Source: Erinaceus europaeus (taxonomy: Eukaryota > Chordata > Mammalia > Eulipotyphla > Erinaceidae). Taken from it: DNA of 64,000 nt. The translations under genes and the position numbers were made by a program. The notes under the pieces are model-generated. The model was not told the origin of the DNA. It searched no databases and saw only the letters and a list, made by a program, of their open reading frames with translations. The stretch lies in NCBI RefSeq assembly GCF_950295315.1, contig NC_080185.1:41974887-42038886 (forward strand). The letters run 5' to 3'. Of the stretch, positions 1-9,735 are shown one piece after another; the stretch's first letter is position 1; each line of letters opens with the position of its first letter.

Positions 1-17
1 ATAATAATAATTTTTTA

Positions 18-521
18 AGGGCATTGGAGCCATGCAGCAGCACACATGGTCAAGTACACATATTATATAGTGTGCAAGGACTTGGGTTCAAGCCCCTGGT
101 CCCCACCTTCAGGGGGGAAGCTTCACAAGTGGAAAAATAGTATTGCAGGTGTCTCTCTTTCTTTCTCTCTTCCTCTTAACCTTCCCCACTTCTCCGTAAA
201 CTTCTTTCTCTATTAAAACAAATAGTTTATTTGGCTAATGCTCTATTTCGGTGTGTGCAAAAAACCCCTGTGTGACCTCAGGTTTGAGCCCAGGCCCCAC
301 CACATGGAAGGAAGCTTTGGTGTTGAGGTCCTTCCCCACCTCCCCCTCCATGTACCTAAATATTATTTTTAAGTATTTTATATATTTATTAGAGAGAATG
401 ATAGGATGAGAAAGGGAAAGAACCATATACCACTCTGGTACATGTGCTGCCATGGATTGAACTCGGGACCTCATGTTTGAGAATATAATGCTTTATACAT
501 TGTGCCACCTCCCGACCACCC
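18..521. mobile_element. SINE cluster: SINE-B (+), SINE-E (+), SINE-C (-)
   Basis: SINE-B on + at ~18-225 (agcagcacacatggt, ggttcaagcccctggtcc, tail with ctattaaaac). SINE-E on + at ~226-356 (ggtttgagcccaggccccac, ggaagctttggtg). SINE-C on - at ~365-521 (read on - as gggaggtggc...gagttcaatcc). Degenerate C-like sequence continues to ~625. The stretch 626-1070 is single-copy intron leading to the septin acceptor. Confidence 0.75.
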
Positions 522-1070
522 TAAATATTATTTTTAAAAAGATTTGATTTGGTATTTATGAGAAATAGGGAGAATGACCCATGGCATCTCTCTCTCTTCT
601 CCCTCTCTCATAAATAGATCTTTTTTAAAAAAATGTTGCACAAAGTTTAGTTACTTTCTGGCAATAAAAGCCTTGTCCCATCTCGGAGAAATGTCTTAGC
701 TCAGGGCTCAAGTGCCTTGAACTTGAGTGGTGCTGGATTCCTCCTCTGCTCTGGAATATTGGGCATTTACACCAGCTGTCAGTCTGAAAAACTGGATCTG
801 TCATTTCACTGCTGTGTGTCCTGGAACAGTCCCCTTGACCTCTCCCTGCCTGACCTTCTCAGATAACAGGGTGGCAGCAATCCCTCCCTGTTGTGAGGAA
901 GGGTGGGGTCAGGAGTGTGTCCCCTACCAACTGGTAATCACGCATGGGTTCAAGCTCCGCCCCCTGCACCCTTGACCGCTGAAGGAGCTCCTCGTGATGG
1001 TGCAAGCCATGCCTCCCTCAGTTGGCGATGTGCCCACTAACCCGGCGCACTCGGCACCCCTTCCTCCCAG

Positions 1071-1232
1071 GTGAACATCATCCCCATCATCGCCAAATCT
1101 GACGCCATCTCCAAGAGCGAGCTGACAAAGTTCAAAATCAAAATCACCAGCGAGCTGGTCAGCAACGGGGTCCAGATCTATCAGTTCCCCACAGACGACG
1201 AGTCCGTGGCAGAGATTAACGGGACCATGAAT
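1071..1232 (+). CDS. SEPTIN6: SEPTIN6 internal coding exon (G4 region of the GTPase domain)
   Basis: This exon encodes 54 residues, [20 protein letters not shown] onward to ...[11 protein letters not shown]. It is preceded by a pyrimidine-rich tract ending in AG at 1069-1070 and followed by the donor gtgagtag. Both borders are phase 0. Septin 6 is a filament-forming GTP-binding cytoskeletal protein that assembles with SEPTIN2 and SEPTIN7 at membranes and the cleavage furrow. The exon carries the G4 nucleotide-specificity motif (xKxD), here AKSD; I recall AKAD in human SEPTIN6. By length arithmetic from the C-terminus the first residue is about position 177. G1, switch regions and promoter lie upstream of the window. 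SEPTIN8, 10 and 11 are close relatives, but later exons match SEPTIN6 best. Confidence 0.95.
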
Positions 1233-1705
1233 GTGAGTAGAAGCCTGGGAGGAGTGGCTTTCTGGCCATTCTCCTTTTTACAGAAATTCTCTGTTATATG
1301 TTATACTTTATGGGGGAGGGTTTAATGGTTTATAGTAGTTGTTGACAGATGGGTGCAATTTCCCATCTCGCTGTGATAGGTGTCTGCAAAACACTCTTCC
1401 CTCAACCCGGGTCCTTTTCCATCATCATACACCTGGAGCCCAGAGCCCCTCCATCCCTTTCCGTCTTTCCCCAGAATCCTTTGCTTTGGTTGAATACAAC
1501 ACACCCAGTCCAAGTTTCACCTTATGTTTTTCTTTACTACCCTTCCTTACGTTCCTCCTGTGAGTAAAATCATCCAGTATTTGTCCTCTTTTTGACTTAT
1601 CTCACTCAACATATGATACCTTGAGGTCCATCCAAGAGATAGCAAAGGAAATGACTTTGTCATTTTAATGACTGCCTAATATTTCAGTGCGTATATATAC
1701 CATAA

Positions 1706-2221
1706 TGTTCCATTTATTTATTTATTTATTTATTTATTGGCTAGATAGAGAGAAATTAAGAGGGTAGGGTTAAAGAGGGAAAGAGACAGAGAGACACCTG
1801 CAGCCCTGCTTCACCACTGGTGAAGCTTTCCCCCTGCAGGTGGAGACCAGGAGCTTGAACCCAGGTCCTTACGCACTGTAATGTGTGTGCTTAACTGTTG
1901 TATGCCCTCCCCCTGCCAAGAAAATTGGTTCAGTCCTGCTAGTTTTCGCGGGCCCGCTTGTCCCCGCCCCAAGGAACCCCGACAGAGTTCCAGAGTTCTT
2001 GAGAGTTCTTGACGCCGCTGCGGGGGAAAGAGGCAGCAGAGTTTTGTTTGGTGATTAGTTTGGTTTAGTTTATGAATCGTTGTTCCTGAATAAAAAATAC
2101 AGCTTCCGTGCCCAGCCGTGTGTCCTCGAGTCTCTGTTACCCGCCTGTGAAGCTAGCCCGGCCAGCTGGAGCCTCCGAATTTTAACAACACTTAACCACA
2201 TGTGCCACCGCCTGGCCCCCG
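1706..2221 (-). mobile_element. SINE-B (-) split by a solo LTR
   Basis: The SINE body reads on - with its AAATA tail at 1706-1735 and body to 1895, then resumes after the LTR at 2191-2221 (ccacatgtgccaccgcctggcccc on +). The repeated CTTAAC at 1890-1895 and 2191-2196 is the duplicated target. Confidence 0.85.
1896..2190 (+). mobile_element. Solo LTR of an endogenous retrovirus (family 1)
   Basis: A 295-bp element with termini TGTTG...CAACA, flanked by perfect 6-bp duplications CTTAAC. It contains a poly(A) signal AATAAA at 2089-2094 on +, followed by a GT-rich U5. No internal viral sequence remains, so it is a recombined solo LTR. The U5 block cgcctgtgaagctagcccgg is shared with the LTRs at 9422 and 51465. 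Confidence 0.9.
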
Positions 2222-2689
2222 TACTGTAACTTTCTCAGCCTTTCATTCATCATTAGGCATCCGAGTTGCTTAAAGCTTGGGCTATTACACATTGTGCTGC
2301 TATGAACATTGGTGTGTGCATAGGTCTCTTCAGAGAGGTGTCTTTCTTTCCTTTGGAAACATGCCCAGGAGAGGGATTGCTGTCTCATAACATAGGTCCA
2401 TTTCTACCATTCTAATTAGTCTCCAGACTATTCCCCCCAGGGGTTGGATTCATCAGCGATGTATGAGAGTTCCTTCTCCCCACCCCCCACAGCCTAATAG
2501 TTGGTGTTTCTTTCTTTTCTGATGTTAGGACATTCTCACAGTAGTAAAGTGGCATCTCCTTGGTTTTTGCTTTGTTTAAATTGGAAGATTAGTGGTTTAT
2601 AGTATGGCAGTTGGCACATAGGTACAAGTTCTCATCTCACCATCATAGGTGTCTGCAAAACACCCTCATTCCTTACCTAGGTCTTTGTT

Positions 2690-2932
2690 GTTGTTGTTGC
2701 CTTTGTTTTTTTCATTGTTGTGGTTATTATTATTGATGTCATTATTGCCGGATTGGAGAGAGGAGGGAAAGACAGAGAGGGGGAGAGAAAGAGACACCTG
2801 CAGACCTGCTTCACCACTTGTGAAGCGACCCCCCTGCAGGTGGGGAGCTGGGGGCTCGAACCGGGATCCTTATGCCTGTCAGTGTGCTTTGCTTCAAGTG
2901 GGCTTAGCACGCTGCACTACCGGCCCCCTTAC
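2690..2932 (-). mobile_element. SINE-A (-)
   Basis: Starts with the reverse of the CAA-rich tail (ttgttgttgttgcc), contains gacacctgcagacctgcttc and cgaaccgggatcc (reverse of the B box), and ends ctgcactaccggccccc. Confidence 0.85.
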
Positions 2933-2954
2933 ACATATCTCTTATAGAATGTTT

Positions 2955-3600
2955 ATTTTTATCACTGATGTTTCCCCGACCAGCAGGGCTGTGAACAGGG
3001 GCTAGGAACCCAGTAAGACCTGGAATGAAGGAACACGAGACATGAAAGAACGACAGCAAGACAGGTTTCTGATCAAGCTGCAAAATTTTATTGTGTTCAC
3101 AGGCATTATAAGGGTTTGGGGAAGGAGGGGGGAATGCTGGAGGAGGGGGAGGGGGAGCAATCTTCAAAGGGGAATGTTCCTTGCAACAAATGGCGGAAAC
3201 CAAACTGTGTGTTGACTCACTTGTGTTGACTCACTTGATTACTGATAAATGGTTTACCTAAGGGGAAATGGCCTGCCCAGGGGGGAATTAACACTTGTCT
3301 CTAGGGCTTCCATTATCTCAAAGCTTCTTCTTCTAGCATTTGCCCTTCTTCCGTAGCCAGTCAACAGTCAACAGCGTCAGGTTGAGCCTGATGTAAAGTT
3401 TCGAGACCTCCTTTGAATCTGGAGAGGTGGCAGTCATTGACTATGTGGGTCATAGTCTGTCTGTAGCCGCAGGGGCAATTCGGGTCGTCTCTGGCTCCCC
3501 AGCGATGGAACAAAGCGGCGCACCGGCCATGGCCTGTTCGATAGCGATTGAGGAGGGCCCAGTCATATCATCTATCAAGCAGAGAAATGGCTCCTGGCAA
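2955..3600 (-). pseudogene. Fragment of a non-L1 non-LTR retrotransposon (C-terminal CCHC part)
   Basis: The - strand from 3567 down to ~3372 reads YDWALLNRYRTGHGRCAALF, then HRWGARDDPNCPCGYRQTMT, then HIVNDCHLSRFKGGLETLHQ and AQPDAVD. CPCG-x6-H-x4-C fits the C-terminal CX(1-3)CX(7-8)HX(4)C motif of many non-LTR reverse transcriptases (jockey, RTE-like clades), not that of L1. A 7-bp tandem duplication GTCAACA (3360-3366, 3367-3373) shifts the frame just before the expected end. Downstream on - is a putative 3' UTR with AATAAA (3087-3092). A reverse transcriptase domain is not preserved here. Confidence 0.55.
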
Positions 3601-3609
3601 TGTTTAAAT

Positions 3610-4450
3610 ACTCATTTTATTAAAAAAAAAAAACAACAACCTGAATCTTCCAAGGCAATTTTCCTCAATTGCTGCGAGGAGGCTCTAATCTCTCCCCCAA
3701 CTTCCTCTTCAAGGCTACTGGAGCTTGGGCCAGGCCACCCTTCCCAACCCCATGCAGGCCTGGCTGAAAGGCAAACAGTCTGTCCCTGGCCTAAACAAAG
3801 CCAGGACAATTGATGCTGAATGGAAGGGAAGGCTGAAAATGACTGGCTGGCTTCCAGAGATCATCTATTCCCAGATTCAGAGTCCGGGAGGAAGAATGAC
3901 ATTGACCTTCAATTTGTCTGGACACTAGAGAAAGGTTATCTGTTAACTATGAGGGAGGGTTATGCTTCACTTTATGGAGTGTGAATGGGGAAAAAAAAAC
4001 GAAAAACATGATGGGTCCGTTCACACACACCCCCACCCCCCACAGGGGAATGAGTAATGAAGAAGGGAGAGTCAGAAGGCATCTCAGGCTTCCTTCCAAA
4101 GTGTGGATACTGTTTCTGTGAAATCATCAATGTTGTGATTTTGAGGAGACAGCTAATAGCTCTCTCCCAGAGCCTCTGCTCGAGGAACAGATCTCCCCAC
4201 TCCCCCCACCCCACCCCCTCTGCTGAGGGAGGCATCACTTTTTCTTAATGACATAATGCCTGGGTAGAGCCTCACCCAGGAGAGCCTGGTAATTAAAGCC
4301 ATTTTTAGAAAACTTTCCTGCTGCCACCGCCGCCCCTAAGGTATCATTATGACATCAGCTGCCACCCTGATGCCTCGGCCAAAGGATTTGCATAGCACAG
4401 CAGCCAGGCACCACCTGCTCTCCAAGATGTGTTCACAGTTAAAAGCCCAT
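3610..4450. other. Single-copy intronic sequence
   Basis: No SINE or open frame I can defend. It includes short A runs, C-rich patches and CA-type stretches (4021-4045). Confidence 0.5.
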
Positions 4451-4451
4451 C

Positions 4452-5026
4452 ATCTTTTTTTAATTGTTTTGCCATCAGGGTTTATAGCTGGGGCCTGGTG
4501 CCTGCACAACAAATCCACTGCTCCCAGTGGCTTATTTTAATTTATTTTTCTCCCTTTTTATTATTTATTTCCCTTTTGTTGCCCTTGTACTTATTATTAT
4601 TGTTGTTGATGATGTTGTTGTTGTTGGATAGGACAGAGAGGAAATAGAGAGAAGATGGGAAGACAGAGGAGGAGAGAAAGATAAACACCTGCAATCCTGC
4701 TTCACCACCTGTGAAGCAACTTCCCTGCAGGTGGGGAACCAGAGCTTGAACCGGGATCCTTACTCCAGTCCTTGTGCTTGGCGCCATGAGTGTTTAACCC
4801 ACTGCACTACCACCCGGCCCTCTATTTTTATCTATTTTTATCTCTTTATGACACAGAGAGAAATAGGGGTGGGAGATGAGAGGGAAAGAGACACCTGCAG
4901 CACTGCTTCACCGCCTGTGACGCTCCCCTGCCTCACAGGTGGGGACTCAGGGCTTGAACCCAGGTCCTTGCAGATGGTAACAAGGTAACTTGTGCCTTCT
5001 ACTGGGTGTGCCACTGCCTTGCCCTC
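4452..5026 (-). mobile_element. SINE-A long form (-) followed by SINE-B (-)
   Basis: 4452-4822: long A copy whose - strand 3' end includes the extra segment seen as ccatcagggtttatagctgg...ccactgctcccagtggc on +, then ttgttgttggataggacag and the body to accacccggccc. 4823-5026: B copy ending gccactgccttgccctcc. Confidence 0.8.
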
Positions 5027-5085
5027 CATCACCATCCTTATTACATCTGGCCACTGTCTTTTAATTAAAAATTAAGGGGGGTTCA

Positions 5086-5426
5086 GGCGGTAGTGCAGCA
5101 GGTTAAGCACACATGGTGTGAAGCGCAAGGACCCACGCAGGGATCCCGGTTCAAGTCCCTGGCTCCCCACCTGCAGAGGGGGTCGCTTCACAAGCAGTGA
5201 AGCAGGTCTGCAGGTGTCTATCTTTCTCTCCTTCTCCCTGTCTTCCCCATCTCTCTCCATTTCTTTCCATCCTATCCAACAACAAGGACAGCAACAACAA
5301 TAATAATAACCACAACAATGATAAACAGCAAGGACAACAAAAGGGAAAAAATAGCCTCTGGGAGCAGTGGATTTGTAGTGCAGGCACCAAGTCCCAGCAA
5401 TAACCCTGGAGGGAAAAAAATTAAAA

Positions 5427-5478
<52 letters not shown>
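5086..5478 (+). mobile_element. SINE-A long form (+) with an (AT)n tail
   Basis: Begins ggttcaggcggtagtgcagc, B box ggttcaagtccc, tail of CAA/AAT repeats, then the long-form end (gagcagtggatttgtagtgc, aataaccctggaggg). The A-rich tail passes directly into a 25-unit AT dinucleotide array at 5429-5478. Confidence 0.85.
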
Positions 5479-5479
<1 letters not shown>

Positions 5480-5480
<1 letters not shown>

Positions 5481-5815
5481 AAGGGGCAAAGGGTGTGGGT
5501 AGGTGTGGAAGTAGCCCTTCCATTTGCACAGCCCCCAGCTTTGAGCCACAGAACCGCTTAAGAGTGCTACAGCACCAGGGAAAGCTCCAGTGCTATTGTA
5601 ATGTCTCTTCCTCTCTTTGAAAGAACGGTTGGGGGCCAGCAATGTAGCTTGCCTGGATAGTGTACCTACCCATTTGGGCACGCATCTGACCCAGCTTTGG
5701 TCCTGGTCCCCACTGCACTGGGGGAAACTTTGGAGCTGTTGTGTCTTTCTCTTTCCATCCAATAAACTGAAAGCAAGAAATCCTGCTGCCAACAAAAAAA
5801 AAAAAAAAAAAAAGG
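5480..5815 (+). mobile_element. Two SINE-E copies (+)
   Basis: A degenerate copy at ~5480-5625 and a clearer one at 5628-5815 (tagcttgcctggatagtgta, ccactgcactgggggaaact), ending in an A run of about 22. Confidence 0.6.
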
Positions 5816-5883
5816 AAAAGGGTAAAAAAAAAAAGTTGTCCCAGAGACAGTGAATTTACATTTGTAGGAGTGCCTGGCTGTGG

Positions 5884-5900
5884 AAGGAAGGAAGGAAAGG

Positions 5901-5955
<55 letters not shown>

Positions 5956-5957
5956 AG
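5884..5957. repeat. (GAAA)n/(GGAA)n microsatellite
   Basis: GGAA units pass into about 14 near-perfect GAAA units. Open frames here are repeat artefacts. Confidence 0.95.
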
Positions 5958-5977
5958 GAGGAAAAAAAGGTAGTGGC

Positions 5978-6350
5978 ATGGTCTGGGAGGTGGTGTAGTG
6001 GATTAAGCGTTGTATTCTCTATTGTTCTTAAAGTGTCTTCTCTGCAGATGGGGAGTGGAAGCGTTGTATTCTCAAGCATGAGGTCCTGAGGTCAGTCCCC
6101 AGCAGCACATGTATCAGAATGATGTCTGGTTCTTTCTAGTTCTTTCTCCTTCTATCTTCCTGAAAAATAAATAAAATCTTTTAAAAAAATGAAAAGAAAA
6201 AAGGCTAGTGGGTAGCAAACTAGCTCTTTTGGATAATGTGCTGCTTTGCCATGCGCTTGCCCCAGGTTCAAGTCTAGTACCCAGTGTTTTGAAACAAGCT
6301 TCGATCCTGTGACCTCTTTCATGCTCTCCGCTCTCATGTCTCTAGCTAAG
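5978..6350 (+). mobile_element. SINE-C (+) and SINE-E (+)
   Basis: SINE-C at 5978-6190 with an internal ~60-bp partial duplication (gcgttgtattctc occurs at 6007 and 6061), then SINE-E at ~6205-6350 (aactagctcttttggataat). The stretch 6350-6840 is single-copy. Confidence 0.7.
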
Positions 6351-6997
6351 GAAAAATGGGGGGGATGAGTGCTCAGCCTCTCAAGTGATCCGGGTTTTTG
6401 GATGGAAAGCAGGCTCCACTTGAATGGGAAACCTGGAAGGGTGCCTTGCCTGGAGAAAAGCGTCATCTGGTGCTATTGGCGCTGCTATTCCGAGATGCTT
6501 CGTCACTCCAGAGCAGTGGATCTCCAAACTGGTAGTCCCTCATTTATCGGGCCAGTAGTTGGCTATGCTCAGAACAGGCACGCAGCCCAGAGTCCCCTGC
6601 ATTCTCAAGGTGCTCACAATGGCAGCTGTGACTCCGTCATCTTCCTGGCCTCTGCACTCAGCGCTGGCCTCCAGCCGGAGATGCCCCAGGCTGTCAAATA
6701 GCACTTTTCAAGCACTCTGGGCTCCGGCAGAGTTTCCGGGGTCTTCTATGAGCCCTCAGTCCAGATTAGCAGGGATTTCCCATGGAATGACCCCAGGAAG
6801 CATTGACCCTTTTGGCCTTCTGGCAGCCATTTTGCATCACTCCACTGCTGGTGAAGTATCCCCTTTGCATGGTGTTCCCATGTGGTGGCTGGGGGCTTGA
6901 ACCCAGGTCCTCTGATGATTGCCAGTTGAAGACCTTTATTTGATAATACCTGGGCTGACTGTGGCTTCTACCTGGTCGCCACCCCAGCATTGGACTC

Positions 6998-7288
6998 TTT
7001 ATTTTTTATATTTATTTATTTATTCCCTTTTGTTGCCTTTGTTGTTTTTTTTGTTGTAGTTATTATTATCGTTGTTATTGATGTCATTGTTGGATAGGAC
7101 AGAGAGAAATGGAGAGAGGAGGGGAAGACAGAGGGGGAGAGAAAGATAGACACCTGCAGACCTGCTTCACCGCCTGTGAAGTGACTCCCCTGCAGGTGGG
7201 GAGCCGGGGGTTCGAACCGGGATCCTCACGCTGGTCCTTGCGTATTGCGCCATGTGTGCTTAACCCACTGCGCTACCGCCTGACTTCC
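6998..7288 (-). mobile_element. SINE-A (-)
   Basis: T-rich start with tattcccttttgttgcc, ttggataggacagagagaaa, the conserved hairpin, and end ctgcgctaccgcctgacttcc. A SINE-like remnant (gaagtatcccctttgcatgg) lies just left at ~6840-6990. Confidence 0.88.
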
Positions 7289-7491
7289 AGCATTGAACTC
7301 TTAAGCATGAGGTGTCCCAACCTTAACCTCACACCCCACTCAAGGAGCACCCTCAGGGTGTCTCTTTTGGGGCCCTGAGAAGGGAGTAGGAAATCTGGCC
7401 TCCAAATAGCTGCCATGCACAAGATCTGTGAGCATGGTAGGGTTTGCCTTCTCCCTGCTCAGCTCCACACTTCTTTTCTTTTTAAGCCTCT

Positions 7492-7770
7492 ATTATTTAT
7501 TTATTTATTTATTTATTTAAAATTTTCCCCTTCTGTTGCCCTTGTTTATTGTTGTTATTGCTGTTGTTGTTCTTGGATAGGACAGAGAGAAATGAAGAGA
7601 GGAGGGGAAGACAGAGAGGGAGAGAAAGATAGACACCTGCGGACCTGCTTCACCACCTGTGAAGTGAACCCCCCGCAGGGGGGAGCCGGGGGCTCGAACT
7701 GGAATCCTGATGCCGGTCCATGCGCTTTGTGCCATGTGTGCTTAACCTGCTGCGCCACCACCCAGCTCCC
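7492..7770 (-). mobile_element. SINE-A (-)
   Basis: Starts with TTTA units (reverse of AAATA tail), contains cttggataggacagagagaa and gacacctgcggacctgcttc, and ends gcgccaccacccagctccc. Beyond it 7790-8235 is single-copy apart from a CA repeat at 8044-8066. Confidence 0.88.
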
Positions 7771-8237
7771 TCCTCCACACTTCTGTGACCATGAAAGTCA
7801 TTGCTCTCTCAAGAGTAGAGCCAGAGCCTGAGCTGGTGTTGGCATGCCTTTTCTGGCCAGCTGACTCCCAGGAGGTGCCACTCAGCAATTCACAGTCACT
7901 TAAAGATGACAGGAAGCCAGTAACCCTGGCATCCCAGCCAGCTGCCTTGGGAGAGAAAAACAGCAGCCCTCGAAGGAGTCTTGGCATGCGCTATGGCTCT
8001 GTTCTTGTGTTTCTGTCCTCCTTTCCTGCTCTCTTGTCACACGTTACACACACACACACACACACACGTACGTACGTACTCATGTATGTACGTATGTGTC
8101 ATTGGAGCAAGAGTGAGGCAGGTAGTCTGTGATTTCTTGCCTCCTCCCTCAGTTAAGCCCTCTGCCATTGCCGTCACTGGCCTTGGGCTCTTGTGTCACA
8201 TGACCAGAACTTTGGGGTCTGTATGGGAGGGGAGACA

Positions 8238-9000
8238 TTATTTTTTAGATAGAGATACTGAGAGGAAGTAGGAGATAGGGAGAGAGAGAGAGAGAGAGAG
8301 AGACATCTGCAGCACTACTTTACCACTTGTGAAGCTTCCACTCCACAGGAGGGAATTAGGGGCTTGAACCTGGGTTCTTGTACATGACGAAGTGTGCATT
8401 GTATCAGGTACACCACTGCCTGGTCCCAAGGTTGGTTTATTTTTCTTTATCTTTCTTTGTGGAGTTTCTCATGTCCCTATGAGAGGTGTCCACCACTGCC
8501 TGGTCCCAAGGTTGGTTTATTTTTCTTTATCTTTCTTTGTGGAGTTTCTCATGTCCCTATGAGAGGTGTCAGCACACCACACCCACCACCAACTTGTTAT
8601 CTCTATTTTTTTAAAATTTTTGATAGAATGTAGGAGAGAGCCTGGGTGGTGGTGCACCGGTTTGAGCGTACATGTCTCAATGCACAAGGACCCAGGTTTG
8701 AGCCCCCAGTCCCCACCTGCAGGGGGAAAGGTTTGCAAGTAGTGAAGCAGTTTTGCAGGTGTCTCTCTGTCTCTCTCCCATCTCTACCACCCCCTTCCCT
8801 CTCGATTTCTGGCTGTCTCTAGTCAATAAATAAATAAATAAATTTTAAAAATTAAAAAAAAATGGTAAGAGAGAAAGAGACACCTGCAGCATAGCTTCCT
8901 CACTTGTGAAGCTTCCTCTCTGCAGGTGGGGATCAAGGACTTGAACTTGGGTTTTTGTGCATGGTAACATGTGCATTCGTGTGCCATCTCCCTGCCCCTC
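8238..9000. mobile_element. SINE cluster: B (-), B (+), B (-)
   Basis: 8238-8427 B on -, ending in the 80-bp tandem duplication. 8638-8862 B on + (gtggtggtgcaccggtttga; aataaataaataaa tail). 8863-9000 partial B on -. A 5' B fragment on + follows at 9017-9075. Confidence 0.75.
8411..8570. repeat. Perfect 80-bp tandem duplication
   Basis: Positions 8411-8490 and 8491-8570 are identical (both start caccactgcctggtcccaag and end gagaggtgtc). The unit includes the last ~16 bp of a SINE-B and 64 bp of flank. Confidence 0.97.
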
Positions 9001-9175
9001 TAATTAGTTTCACCCTAGGGGCCAGGCAGTAGCACACTGGGTTAAGCACACATAGTATGATTTGTCAAGGTTTTTTTTTTTTTCCTAGTGATTCCGTTAG
9101 GATGAAACTCAGTGCTTGAAACCTGTTTTCCAGACAACCCACTACCTTGCTTCTTATGTAGCCTGCCTATCTTCC

Positions 9176-9373
9176 TCCCTCCCTTCCTCCCTCCCTCCCT
9201 CCCTCCCTCCCTCCTTCCTTCCTTCCTTCCTTCCTTCCTTCCTTCCTTCCTTCCTTCCTTCCTTCCTTCTTACCACAGCACTACTCAGCTCTGGTTTATG
9301 GTGGTGCTAGGGATTGAACCTGGGACATCAGAGCCTCAGGTTTGAGATTCTGTTGGGCTATCTCCCGGTCACC
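9176..9373 (-). mobile_element. (CCTT)n/(CCCT)n array fused to a SINE-D (-)
   Basis: Pyrimidine tetranucleotides at 9176-9268 lie at the tail side of a SINE-D on - (9272-9373: agcactactcagctctggtt, gggattgaacctgggacatc, gctatctcccggtc). The array is on the side where the SINE's A-rich tail would be. Confidence 0.8.
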
Positions 9374-9421
9374 TTGTACGTTGCCTTTTTGCCCTTTCCT
9401 ACCTCCCATGGCCATGCTAGA

Positions 9422-9735
9422 TGTTGTTCATTACGCCAGGTCTGCTGCATTGCTTGATGTTGTGATCTATTTACATAATCACTGTCTTGCCTGAGACCTG
9501 CCCTGCCCAAAGGGTATTGGTTTAATCCCCACTGGTTAGATGGAAGCTTTCTATGTTCTGTTCCTGTTCTTTTTTGCTCCGCCCCCTCTCCTAGTCATTT
9601 CCTTTCCCCTTGCCACTTCCAGTGAAGAGATGCATAAAAGGTGATGTATCTGATTAATAAATGAGGGATTGCTCAGCCATGAGTTCCTGGTCGTCTCTCT
9701 CCTGCCCGCGAAGCTAGCCCGGCAGCTGGATGTAT
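9422..9735 (+). mobile_element. LTR-like element related to LTR family 1
   Basis: Contains TATA-like cataaaa (9633-9639), AATAAA (9656-9661) and the U5 block gcccgcgaagctagcccggc shared with the LTRs at 1896 and 51465. The left end may be TGTTG at 9422. The right end lacks the expected ...CAACA and no clean target duplication is visible, so it is probably truncated. Confidence 0.6.

Larger units (their letters stand above)
1320..2690 (-). mobile_element. Old L1 3' ends, antisense, interrupted
   Basis: The + strand at 1320-1705 and 2222-2580 matches the antisense 3' UTR/ORF2-end pattern of the better preserved L1 at 18190-19020 (e.g. gacttatctcactcaacat, gctattacacattgtgctgc). A second 3' end begins at ~2585. 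It is split by the SINE/LTR composite at 1706-2221, so it predates both. Confidence 0.7.

Noticed and set aside
5593..6089. Open frames rich in Phe-Leu-Ser or Lys-Glu-Arg over 5593-6089, 9112-9345, 12073-12331, 22260-22624
   Set aside because: They are translations of tetranucleotide microsatellites and poly(T)/poly(A) runs.
7201..7260. tRNA gene-like sequences with box A and box B
   Set aside because: They belong to tRNA-derived SINEs. None folds into a full cloverleaf with intact acceptor stem and anticodon arm.
7020..7290. Dozens of short frames with 'RHLQTCFTACEVTPLQVGSRG'-like peptides throughout
   Set aside because: All are the same SINE-A hairpin region read in frame. Repetition across copies and both strands shows they are not proteins.
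9422..9735. A GCTRGA target duplication around the LTR at 9422 (gctaga / gctgga)
   Set aside because: The right-hand gctgga is part of the LTR sequence itself, since the LTR at 1896 has it too, so it is not a duplicated target.
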